A stretch of DNA of 57,536 nucleotides, taken from positions 1 through 57,536 of IMG/VR virus record IMGVR_UViG_3300048999_000258; one strand, 5' to 3'. The notes beneath the pieces were generated by a model. That model was not told the origin of the DNA, did no database searches, and saw only the letters and a list, made by a program, of their open reading frames with translations. Position numbers and translations under genes: made by a program. This stretch comes from a virus. Shown here in pieces: positions 7,923-16,086 of this stretch; the first letter of the stretch is position 1; each line of letters starts with the position of its first letter.

Positions 7923-10864
7923 GTGACTGGCTCGCGTTTTGGCTTGGCTTTGGTTTCAAGTATTTCGGCCACCTGCGCGTCAGCGGGCTTGTTTGCGTCG
8001 TCGCGCTTATCACCTAGACCATAAAAAGCAGCCGCGTTATCCGCGCCCACTTTGGCAAGCTTGGCCGCCGCGTCGTTTGCATCCTCGCGGTCTTTGATGC
8101 GCTTTTTATTACGCTTAATAATCAGCTTGAGGTCTTTGGCGGGAATAACCGCCGTCGTCACATCTAACTTGCGCGGCGGCATCTGCGGCGTGTTGCGGTA
8201 GATGTCGTTGGCGTCTTTGTCAAAACGCAACGGCGTACTTTGGTCAAAGACACCAGGGTCCTTGAATGCTTCAGTGATGCCCCCGATATCCTGGCGTCTC
8301 TTAGGGACGTTGGGCCGGAAACGCACGCTGTCATCCACGGCGGGGTTGCGGCTGAGCACTAGTTTCTCGTGCTGCACATCCGCCCGTTGCGCGTGTAGTG
8401 CGCTGCGCTCTTGGCCATGCAAGTAGTCCTGGAATGCGCTTAAACCGATGGCGTCCATGCTCTCGATGCCGCCAGCTGGGTAGCAACTTTGATAAGCCAG
8501 GGCCGCATCAAGTGGCTTTGCAAATCCCATAGCCGCAAGGTCCGGGCTCTGTGCGCCGTGCACGATATACACCTCGCCCGCCGTGCCATCAGGCCCTATG
8601 AGCGTGTTAAGATGCAATGCAGGGTGAGGCACGCTGCCTGATGCAATCCATCTGCCCTGTTCACTTTGCTGCGCCCACTTGGCGACATCGACAGGCAGCC
8701 CAAAAGCACTAACCTCGCTGATGCCTTGCTCCATGGCCTTGTACATCATGCTTTTGTGCGCCATCTCTGCCTCGAGGGTTTTCGGGTTCGTTAGGATGCC
8801 CCGCGTGCCAATCATGCTCATCTGATTCTTGTCGTTAAAGCCTGCTCCTTTGGGTATTGCGACCAGGATGCATCGGCAGTTATGCGTGACAAACGTCTCC
8901 GCCACATAGCTCTCATCTTCCTCAACCGTAAGATTATACACCATGCCGCAGTACGGCTTGCGCGCCACCTTGCTTATTACAGCGGCCTGCGCGACATCCT
9001 TGCCATGGGCAATGGGGATACTTTTGGGGCCAGGGTTGCAGGCCAAATCGACATAGACGCCGTGATGCGCCTTCATTTCTACGACAACCAATCCCTCGAC
9101 CAGATAGCGGCCACGTTGGGCGTCACAAGCGCCATCTTGCGCCTCGCCGTGCGTCGGGCGGGACTTGTAGCGCGTCGGCGCAACGGCCTTAACCTGCACC
9201 CAGAGACGGTCGCGGGACTGTTTCATGACAGAGGCATGCCCATTGTCGCGATTGCCAAGATGCTCGGCGTTAGCCGTCATGTCGTGGGCCGAGCCTTGGC
9301 TGCATCCAGCCGCCCGCGCGTCCAGGGCGACCGCGTGTTGCGTGCCGGCCACAAGCCGCTCAAAGCCGATTTGGTCCTGCGCATGCATTTCGACGACGGC
9401 CTCTCGCTGTACGCTATCGCCCGCGACCTCGGCGTCAGCCGCAATCGACTGCGACCAATTTTTCTCCAGGCGGGCAAACGGCCCAGGGGCGCATCGGCTG
9501 CGCAGTTGCTGCGCCATATGAACGCCTACGCGCCTGAAGATGAGACGCTCGCAGGCATCATCAATCCACTGAGCATCCCCCAGGACAAGCGTATCGCCGC
9601 CAGCGATGGACGGCGTAGATGCCCGCGCAAATCGCAGCCTGCCACTTAGTGAGGGCACGCACGGGCCGTCACTAAGCCTGTCCCGGTGGTAGACAAAGCC
9701 TTCGTGCATAAAGACGCCGTCGCCCAGTACAAGCGCTACAAAGGGGCTGTCTGGCCCCTGGCCGTGTAGCACCTGCACGTAGTCTTCGTATTTACTGCCC
9801 AGGTGCGGGTCGTCTTTGACCGAAGGGCGGCTGGTGTCGCGCACGACGTGCTCGCCCGCCTTAAACTCGCCCGCAGCCCGCCAGCTACGGCCATTGTAGA
9901 GCAGGTGATTGGGTGTGACACGCAGGGTCATCCATCCGGAGTCTATTTCGCACAGCTCACCTCTATACGCCTGGCACCATACGTGCGTCACCTTGCGCAG
10001 GCGCTGCTTGTGTGTCCATACGTAGTCGCCAGGATAGACGTGCTCGATGGCCCTTGGCCCAAGGCTCGTGGTAATCATCGTGCCGGGCGGAACGCAGTTC
10101 GGATGTAGCGGGCCCGCCGTCGCCATATACTCGTTCGCCTTGCGGCCCTGATTGGTGCCCGTGGCCTGCAAGGCAGATAGCTTGAAGATACGCGGTGCAC
10201 CGTCTGGCCCCGTGTAGATGGCCGAGCATGGGTCACAGCAGTGTGGTGCACTTCGCTTAGCGACCAGGGCATCTGGCCCATTTTGCTCAGATATGGCCCG
10301 AGCCTGCCCCAGCTGCATGGCGGTCTGCGTCTCTGTCACTGCAATCCGATTAAGGTCGCGCGTCCAATCGCCCGTGGCGTGGCCCAAATCGCTTTTGAGC
10401 TGTTTGATGCTCTGGCGCTTGGCGATGTTTTGCGCAGTCTTATCCCGGATGACCGCCTCAAACTTGCGCCGCAACTCTGCGTCCGCCTCAATAAGAATTT
10501 GCCCGGTGGCCTTATCAAGCTTGTTGCCAAGGCCCTGGCACAAAGCGCCCGCCTGCTGGGATGCTAGCGTCACGGCGTGCTGTTCGGCGGATGTCAGCGG
10601 TTGCGGATTGGTTTTGACGTACGCTTTGAACTGCGGGTAGGTCATCTTGTCTGCCGCAGACTGTCCGAGAATTTGCACAATGCGCCCGTACACGTAGGCG
10701 TCCTGCAGCGTGCTGATGTCGACGTCAACTAGGCCCTTGTCTTTGAGCGCCTGTAGGATTTGTGGCGCCACGGCCTGCGGGCCATACTGGCTGACGGCGA
10801 AGGCATTGTGACGGTCCAGGATGATTTGGCGGATTTCCTGAAGCTGCTTAGCGGTCAAAAGCAT
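7919..10864 (-). CDS. MuF/SPP1-gp7-like minor head protein interrupted by an intein
   Basis: A 981-aa precursor. The extein (about 575 aa after splicing) has the minor head protein plan: an N-terminal helical region, the ITVTETQ-type segment (RIAVTETQTAMQ, about 173-184), a Cys-rich site (HCCDPC, about 208-213) and the end motif HPNCRC. The intein enters exactly in HPN|C, so C257 is intein residue 1 and the extein resumes as CRCILVAIP. After splicing, about 320 residues remain as a basic, low-complexity C-terminal extension. SD GAGGG lies upstream of the ATG. The protein likely sits at the portal and is injected or structural. Neighbouring genes are head genes. Confidence 0.85.
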   Translation of the reverse strand: MLLTAKQLQEIRQIILDRHNAFAVSQYGPQAVAPQILQALKDKGLVDVDISTLQDAYVYGRIVQILGQSAADKMTYPQFKAYVKTNPQPLTSAEQHAVTLASQQAGALCQGLGNKLDKATGQILIEADAELRRKFEAVIRDKTAQNIAKRQSIKQLKSDLGHATGDWTRDLNRIAVTETQTAMQLGQARAISEQNGPDALVAKRSAPHCCDPCSAIYTGPDGAPRIFKLSALQATGTNQGRKANEYMATAGPLHPNCVPPGTMITTSLGPRAIEHVYPGDYVWTHKQRLRKVTHVWCQAYRGELCEIDSGWMTLRVTPNHLLYNGRSWRAAGEFKAGEHVVRDTSRPSVKDDPHLGSKYEDYVQVLHGQGPDSPFVALVLGDGVFMHEGFVYHRDRLSDGPCVPSLSGRLRFARASTPSIAGGDTLVLGDAQWIDDACERLIFRRVGVHMAQQLRSRCAPGPFARLEKNWSQSIAADAEVAGDSVQREAVVEMHAQDQIGFERLVAGTQHAVALDARAAGCSQGSAHDMTANAEHLGNRDNGHASVMKQSRDRLWVQVKAVAPTRYKSRPTHGEAQDGACDAQRGRYLVEGLVVVEMKAHHGVYVDLACNPGPKSIPIAHGKDVAQAAVISKVARKPYCGMVYNLTVEEDESYVAETFVTHNCRCILVAIPKGAGFNDKNQMSMIGTRGILTNPKTLEAEMAHKSMMYKAMEQGISEVSAFGLPVDVAKWAQQSEQGRWIASGSVPHPALHLNTLIGPDGTAGEVYIVHGAQSPDLAAMGFAKPLDAALAYQSCYPAGGIESMDAIGLSAFQDYLHGQERSALHAQRADVQHEKLVLSRNPAVDDSVRFRPNVPKRRQDIGGITEAFKDPGVFDQSTPLRFDKDANDIYRNTPQMPPRKLDVTTAVIPAKDLKLIIKRNKKRIKDREDANDAAAKLAKVGADNAAAFYGLGDKRDDANKPADAQVAEILETKAKPKREPVT
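8879..10096 (-). other. Intein within the minor head protein (406 aa)
   Basis: Block A starts with CVPPGTMITTSLG and GDYVWTH; block B is TLRVTPNHLLYNG with the conserved T-x-x-H, followed by FKAGEHVV. The C-terminal blocks are VYNLTVEEDESYVA and FVTHN, followed by the +1 Cys of the extein. All residues expected for Cys1/Asn-final splicing are present. No LAGLIDADG or HNH motif is clear in the roughly 230-residue middle of the minus-strand frame; instead that DNA encodes a helix-turn-helix protein on the plus strand. Coordinates are exact to the codon on the splice-site model. Confidence 0.88.
9005..9649 (+). CDS. Triple helix-turn-helix protein encoded antisense inside the intein
   Basis: The plus-strand frame is open from 8882 to 9649; ATG 9005 (about 214 aa) starts after the DNA for the intein C-terminal blocks. 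It holds three successive HTH-like units: SLDQIAATLGVTSAILRLAV, then MPIVAIAKMLGVSRHVVGR, then SLYAIARDLGVSRNRLRPI, each preceded by a short helix with hydrophobic residues (VMRLHFYDN, VLRMHFDDG). Such arrays bind DNA. Codons line up exactly opposite the intein codons. No nuclease motif is seen and no SD is clear, so expression is inferred from coding character only. It may be the DNA-recognition part of a former homing endonuclease. Confidence 0.6.
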   Translation: MGNGDTFGARVAGQIDIDAVMRLHFYDNQSLDQIAATLGVTSAILRLAVRRAGLVARRRNGLNLHPETVAGLFHDRGMPIVAIAKMLGVSRHVVGRALAASSRPRVQGDRVLRAGHKPLKADLVLRMHFDDGLSLYAIARDLGVSRNRLRPIFLQAGKRPRGASAAQLLRHMNAYAPEDETLAGIINPLSIPQDKRIAASDGRRRCPRKSQPAT

Positions 10865-10882
10865 CGGGTGCCCTCGGTGGTC

Positions 10883-11125
10883 TTAGCTTTGCTTGAGCAC
10901 TCTGTCGATGTCGGCGTTGATGTCGCCTATCATCTTTTCGTAGGCGGCCATATTGCACTGGCGCAAATGCTCCAGCACGGGTGAATCAAAAGCGGTCAAG
11001 ACGGATTTGTCTGCGCCGGCCAATCCTTTTGCCTTGAGCAGATGGGCACCTTGCGATTGAGCATCTGCCGCTATTGATGCCAGACGATGCGCTGCTTTTT
11101 GCGCCAATGAGCCGTCGTCACGCAT
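10883..11125 (-). CDS. Hypothetical helical protein
   Basis: An 80-aa protein, all predicted helix, not recognised. It starts 2 bases after the stop of the large fibre gene and ends 18 bases before the minor head protein, so it belongs to the head operon. Its role is unknown; a small structural or chaperone role is possible. Confidence 0.6.
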   Translation of the reverse strand: MRDDGSLAQKAAHRLASIAADAQSQGAHLLKAKGLAGADKSVLTAFDSPVLEHLRQCNMAAYEKMIGDINADIDRVLKQS

Positions 11126-11127
11126 GG

Positions 11128-14100
11128 CTATGCGCCCATTTCAATGTAGGCCCACATTTCTATTTTTATTTCGCCGGCTGCAGAGTTTGAAGTGGTAAAG
11201 GTCAACACATCATTGGCCGCAAAAGCATAGGTGCCTTTCGCGTAGGAAATTGTGTAGGGCACGCCAGTGTTGTTTGTGCCTGGGCTCCAAGAAATGAGGT
11301 TTGAACTCGAACCATTTTTGATGACGTTTAGGGTGCTAGTGCCAGTGCTTGAGCCATATTGCACCAAGCAAAGTCCGACCACGGAACCCGCAAAAGTGCA
11401 GCCAAAATGCAAATCCGACGCCGCTGATGTGCCAGCGTTTGTATCAAATTGAGTCCGCGTAACCGTCCATACGGCGTTCGCCGCATAAGAGGTGCGCCAG
11501 TAACTACCCTCGACAATTGCTTTGAAGCCCTGAGTTGAAACGAAGCTCGGTGTGCCTGCGGCGGTCGATGATGTGACCGTACCCTGCGTTGCCATAGTGC
11601 TTTGCACAGTGACGGGCGTTGATAACGTAAGAGCAGTGCCAGTACCCTGCACCTGCACAACGCCAGACCCAGAGGCGCCGGCAATTAACGCCCAAGAGTT
11701 TACGGTTGGAAAGTACATCCCCGTACTGCCGCCGCTTTGATTTGAGATTGCCGGCGAAGATGCGCTGCCGTTCGTTGCTCTAATATACTGCCCTTGGACG
11801 CTTCCGTTAAATGATGCGATACCGGATTGAAGCGAAAGCTGGGTCGTGCCCGCAAGTGTAAAATTGATGCCGACCGGCGTCGAGGTGCTATACCAAATAC
11901 CAGAACCAGGGCTGCTGCCGCTTAGGTTGATGACCGGCGAGGTGGCGCTACCTCCGGCGCTGGCAACAATATTTCCGTTAATCGTAGCAGACGCGGCGAC
12001 TACCGCCCCCGCGAAAGTCGCGGTTCCCGTAGCGCCAAAAGCTCCGGGAATCGTCACACCAGTCTTCGACCAGGTCATCGAATCGGTGCCATTAACAGAC
12101 ATCGAAGTGACTGCCGCCGAAGTGCTGCTTGTTTTAAGATAAAGCCCGCTATCCGTATTCGCGGTAAAGGAAAAGGCGGGTGTCGCAAGGCTGCCGCCGC
12201 TTGCCGTATAGGTAGGTGAACTACCAAGTGCTGCGGTTGTAAGGCTTGTTCCGTCGCCAAACGTTAATTTGCCACTCGTGCCAAGCGTAATATTTGGTGC
12301 GGTGATGAGGCCTGTTGCGCTTAATGCTCCCGTACTTGCACTGCCCGTGACGGTCAAAGTCGCGCTCGCCGTCAGCGCGCCTGTCACCGTAAGCGTACCA
12401 GGTACGCTTGCGCCCGTCTTGCTTAACGTCAGCGCATCAGATGCATTAACGCTCAAACTCAACACAGCGGCTGATGCACTTGCCGTTTTTAAATAAGCGC
12501 CCGTGTCCGTGTTGTTTGAAAACGTAAAGGCAGGCAGCGCCGTCGTGCCGTTGCTTGTGGCGGTAAACTTACTAAGCTGCCCGGCGCTCGTCGCGTTAAA
12601 AGCAGTGGTCTGAACGGTGTTGTCTGCAAATGTCAGGCCCGTAGACGTTGTTAGCGAAATCCCGGTAAACGTTGCGAGGCCAGCGCTGCTCACTGTACCA
12701 ACCGTCGTCGTCGTATAGTTCGGCGCGGTGCCGCCGTTTTGCAGCACTAAAATGCTACCGGACAGCGCCTGCATCGTAAACGGTACAGTATTGGCGTTAA
12801 AACCGTATTTTGCCGTTGTGCTACTTAGAGCCAGCAGCGTATTGCCGCCGCCAGAAAACGTGTAGCTGCCCGAGGAGAATGCGGTGACAAAAGCTGTGTT
12901 CGGTGAATTTCCCGTAGCAGAGCTGTAGCCGGGGTTGCTCGAGCGGATGAACGGCACGCCCTGGTAGTTAATTAAAATGTTGCCCAGGCTATCTGAAGAC
13001 AGCCCGGATGCAGGGTAGTTGTTGCCGTCTCCGAACGTGCCCGGCAAAGTTACGTTCGACACGTTGTAGCCGGTTGCATTGACGCTTTTGCTACTCGGCA
13101 CCTGCGTGGTTGCAATAAGCGGCGTAGATATGTTTCCTGACGCTGTGAGCAACCCTGTGATGGTTGATGTGCCAGCAATCGTCTCGTTGCTCGAAAGCGC
13201 AAGCGTCGTGCCGGAGATGGCCGCTAACGTGCTTGCGCCGCTGACGCCTAAGGTGCCAGGCACGGTGATGCCGCCCTTGATGACATTAAGCGCCAGTATC
13301 CCGTTGGCACTAAACCCGAGCACAGCAGCTGTAGCCGACGCTGTCGGCAGATACATGCCCGTGTCAGGCTGCGCGACAAACGAATAGCTTGGCGCGGCAG
13401 CGCTACCATTTGAGCTGACAGTGTGGCCCAAGGACGTGGTCGTGCCGCTGTTGGTCAGCGATGTGACGCTAAGCGCGGCGAGCGTAGTTGTGCCCTGTAC
13501 TTGGGCGTTGCCTGTGACGTTGAGGCTACTGAGCGTTGTGGCGCCAAAATTGGTAGCGCCTCCGACGGTTAGCGTGCCGGGGATGGTGGCGCCTGTTTTG
13601 CTGAGCGCTAGGGCCTGTGTCGCGTTGACACTAAATCCTAGGACCGCCGCGCTGCTTGACGCCGTCGCCAGATATTGCCCGGTGTCTGTCTGGCTGCTGA
13701 ATGTAAAAGCAGGGGCCACAGCCGTGCCATTGCTGCCTGCTGCGAAGACGTTGTTTGCTGCGTTGGCCGCAGTCGCCTGTGTCGTACCATCGGGAAATGT
13801 AATCAGGCCGCCGCTGCCAGATAGAGTCAGGCTAGGCACGGTCAACAGGCCACCGAAGGAGCCTGCGCCCGATGCTGTTAGCGTGGCGACGCTAGCTGAT
13901 GCAGCAGTGAGTGCCGCCAAAGTGCTTGCTCCCGCCACGCTCAGCGTCCCAGGCACAGACGCGCCTGCCTTGCTTAGCGCCAAGGCCTGCACGCCGTTGA
14001 CCGCCAATGCCAAAATCGCAGCGCTAGCCGAGGTGGCAGCGAGGTAGGCGCCGGTGTCTTTTTGCGCGGTAAAGCTAAAGCTGGGCGCAGACGCCTGGCC

Positions 14101-14778
14101 CGCGATGCTAGAGAAATAACCCGCCGCTGTGCCTGAGCCTGTGTTGATAAAAGACGCCGCCGTCAGCGCGCCGGTCGACACCGCGCCCAGGGCTGTCTGC
14201 CCGGCAACGGTCAATGTGCCTGGGATACTGGCGCCAGAGGACGTCAGCGCCAATGCCTGGGTGGCGTTGACGACCAGGGCCATGACCGCAGCATTCGCCG
14301 AGGCGGTTGGCAGATACACGCCGGAGTCGATTTGATTGTTGAAAGTGAAGGCAGGATGAGACAGCGAGCCTGGGGCGCTGACGACTGTAGAGGCGCTGGC
14401 GACGCCGCTGCTTGTCAGCGCTGTCACGGTGGCGGTGTTGCCCGTGAGATTGCCGTTGCCATCAATTTGAAACTGCGTGCCGGTGCTGTTTTGCAGCACA
14501 AGGGCCGTCGCGTTGCTGTCATTGGCGACGGGCGCAAGCACCAGGCTGTTGGCGGCCAAATCGCTGGGCAGCACCTGCTGCGTCACAGGACCCACAAGGC
14601 TCTGGTATGACGTCTGCCATCCGGTGGCCGTCTTGGCCGGATACAGGCGGGCGTTGAGCGTATCGACGTAGATGTCGCCAACGTTGCCAAGCGTATTGGC
14701 CGGCGCACCGCTGCCTGACAGGGTAGACAGGCCTGATGGACCCACGAGGTTTGCGACGGCGTTCCAGGTCAATGACAT
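11128..14778 (-). CDS. Repeat-containing fibre protein of the head module
   Basis: A 1216-aa protein rich in Ala, Ser, Thr and Gly. The first 60 residues contain a SGSGAPANTLGNVGDIYVD unit shared with its neighbours. Then about six copies of a roughly 50-residue module recur, recognisable by DTGAYL, a TASASAAVL-like stretch, SVNATQALALSKTGA and PGTLTV. This is the type of repeat seen in trimeric phage fibres. The C-terminal 150 residues form a beta-rich, less repetitive tip. SD AAGGA lies before the ATG. Position within head genes rather than tail genes suggests a head or neck fibre, but a tail fibre is not excluded. Confidence 0.75.
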   Translation of the reverse strand: MSLTWNAVANLVGPSGLSTLSGSGAPANTLGNVGDIYVDTLNARLYPAKTATGWQTSYQSLVGPVTQQVLPSDLAANSLVLAPVANDSNATALVLQNSTGTQFQIDGNGNLTGNTATVTALTSSGVASASTVVSAPGSLSHPAFTFNNQIDSGVYLPTASANAAVMALVVNATQALALTSSGASIPGTLTVAGQTALGAVSTGALTAASFINTGSGTAAGYFSSIAGQASAPSFSFTAQKDTGAYLAATSASAAILALAVNGVQALALSKAGASVPGTLSVAGASTLAALTAASASVATLTASGAGSFGGLLTVPSLTLSGSGGLITFPDGTTQATAANAANNVFAAGSNGTAVAPAFTFSSQTDTGQYLATASSSAAVLGFSVNATQALALSKTGATIPGTLTVGGATNFGATTLSSLNVTGNAQVQGTTTLAALSVTSLTNSGTTTSLGHTVSSNGSAAAPSYSFVAQPDTGMYLPTASATAAVLGFSANGILALNVIKGGITVPGTLGVSGASTLAAISGTTLALSSNETIAGTSTITGLLTASGNISTPLIATTQVPSSKSVNATGYNVSNVTLPGTFGDGNNYPASGLSSDSLGNILINYQGVPFIRSSNPGYSSATGNSPNTAFVTAFSSGSYTFSGGGNTLLALSSTTAKYGFNANTVPFTMQALSGSILVLQNGGTAPNYTTTTVGTVSSAGLATFTGISLTTSTGLTFADNTVQTTAFNATSAGQLSKFTATSNGTTALPAFTFSNNTDTGAYLKTASASAAVLSLSVNASDALTLSKTGASVPGTLTVTGALTASATLTVTGSASTGALSATGLITAPNITLGTSGKLTFGDGTSLTTAALGSSPTYTASGGSLATPAFSFTANTDSGLYLKTSSTSAAVTSMSVNGTDSMTWSKTGVTIPGAFGATGTATFAGAVVAASATINGNIVASAGGSATSPVINLSGSSPGSGIWYSTSTPVGINFTLAGTTQLSLQSGIASFNGSVQGQYIRATNGSASSPAISNQSGGSTGMYFPTVNSWALIAGASGSGVVQVQGTGTALTLSTPVTVQSTMATQGTVTSSTAAGTPSFVSTQGFKAIVEGSYWRTSYAANAVWTVTRTQFDTNAGTSAASDLHFGCTFAGSVVGLCLVQYGSSTGTSTLNVIKNGSSSNLISWSPGTNNTGVPYTISYAKGTYAFAANDVLTFTTSNSAAGEIKIEMWAYIEMGA

Positions 14779-14829
14779 CGGGGGTCCTTCTCAGGTGTTC
14801 GGTACAGAGATAAGTGGGCGATTCCCAGC

Positions 14830-15342
14830 TTAGCTCACGGTGGCTGTCTGAAGGTTGTAGAGCTGGCCTGAGACGTTATCGAGGTAGTAGTCATTGGTCG
14901 CGGCGTCTGACGGTGTGTTGCTGCTGTCAGGCGCACCGCTACCATTGTAGATTTGCGTGCCGCGCAGACCGGCGGGACCCTGGATAGAGTAGCCTTGGTC
15001 CGCCCAGGCGCCGCTTACGTACTTATACACCTCGCCCGCACCGCCAGAGGTGGCAGGGGCAAGATTGACATAAAGGTCGCCGTTATTGGCGGCCATCGTC
15101 GGCGCACCGCTACCACTGTAAAAAGACGCACCGTTGACGCCTGTGATACCCATGCCGCCGCGCAGATACGCGCCCGTTGAAGGCCAGCCAGACGCTGTGC
15201 GCTGGTAGAAGTAGAAGGTGTCTGTCGCAAAAAAACAGTCTCCAACAAGGCCCAACGTGGCTGCGGGTGAACCGTTACCAAAGTAGATTTGTGAGCCTGC
15301 GGGGCCGCGCAAATTAGCGGTTGCTTGCCAAGAAAGTGCCAT
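14830..15342 (-). CDS. Small fibre-like structural protein
   Basis: A 170-aa protein made mostly of three copies of a short module seen in its neighbours: a GNGSPAATLG or SGSGAP start, then GD.Y or DYYLD, then a W or LY turn. RGPAG and QGPAG collagen-like tripeptides separate the modules. This suggests a short trimeric spike or adaptor for the larger downstream fibre. The ATG at 15342 has GGAG about nine bases upstream. No specific family assigned. Confidence 0.6.
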   Translation of the reverse strand: MALSWQATANLRGPAGSQIYFGNGSPAATLGLVGDCFFATDTFYFYQRTASGWPSTGAYLRGGMGITGVNGASFYSGSGAPTMAANNGDLYVNLAPATSGGAGEVYKYVSGAWADQGYSIQGPAGLRGTQIYNGSGAPDSSNTPSDAATNDYYLDNVSGQLYNLQTATVS

Positions 15343-15362
15343 GGGGATGTCTCCGGTGAGAA

Positions 15363-16085
15363 CTAAGGTTCGAGGGTGTAGAGCACGCCGCTGACCACAT
15401 CGATGTAGAGGTCGCCTGAGTTTGCGGTGGGGTGCTGCGTCAAATCCGGCGGCCCCTCGCCCTCAAAGAATTGCTGCGCCTCTTGGGTGGGTGCTGCGAT
15501 GCTGCGTCCTGGAGTAGGCCACACACCATCGGCCTTGGGCCCATAAATGGTCAGCGTCGCGACGTCGATATAGCTCTGGCCGTCGCCGCCCTCTGTATCT
15601 GTTGGTGCGCCCGTGCCGCTGATGACTTCGGCTAGGATAGGCACGCCGTCGACAACAGCGCCGATGACCAGTGGCAGGTTGACGAAGCGTGTATCACCTG
15701 CGACAGGGTCGCCCCACACGACGAACAGGCCGCGCGCGGCAGTATCTGATGGCGCTGTAATCTGCACAGACGTCACAAGACCCTCAAAAAACATACGGGC
15801 CTTGGTGCCGAGCTTCTGGCTGGCTCGCATCAATTGCATCGGCGTCGAGCCATTGATGGAAATCTGGCAGTCTGCGTCTAGGCGCAGATAAAAGCCCAGG
15901 CAGTAGCCCAAGGTGCCCATGCTTAAAAATTGCGCCGTGCCTGCCTTGATGGCGATGCGGCCGCTGTTTTCATTCTGATAGGCATCGACGATGACGCCAG
16001 CTTCGTCACTAAGCGGGCCAAAGGTCGTCACCTGCTGGGCTGTGTCCTCGCTAAGCTGTGGTGAGACGGTGTAGACCAGGCGCAT
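15363..16085 (-). CDS. Beta-rich structural protein with fibre-type C-terminal module
   Basis: A 240-aa protein. Residues 1-140 are beta-rich and unlike anything I recognise; residues 150-240 carry two modules of the GTGAPTDTEGGDGQSYIDV kind, also found in the next two genes. The start lies one base after the portal stop, so it is in the same transcript. It may be a base for the fibres or a capsid decoration; this is inference from position and shared modules. Confidence 0.6.
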   Translation of the reverse strand: MRLVYTVSPQLSEDTAQQVTTFGPLSDEAGVIVDAYQNENSGRIAIKAGTAQFLSMGTLGYCLGFYLRLDADCQISINGSTPMQLMRASQKLGTKARMFFEGLVTSVQITAPSDTAARGLFVVWGDPVAGDTRFVNLPLVIGAVVDGVPILAEVISGTGAPTDTEGGDGQSYIDVATLTIYGPKADGVWPTPGRSIAAPTQEAQQFFEGEGPPDLTQHPTANSGDLYIDVVSGVLYTLEP

Positions 16086-16086
16086 A

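Noticed and set aside
11846-14047. Plus-strand ORFs opposite the large fibre gene, up to 208 aa
   Set aside because: Their periodic Val/Pro/Ala pattern mirrors the fibre repeats on the minus strand; no SD or domain is present.
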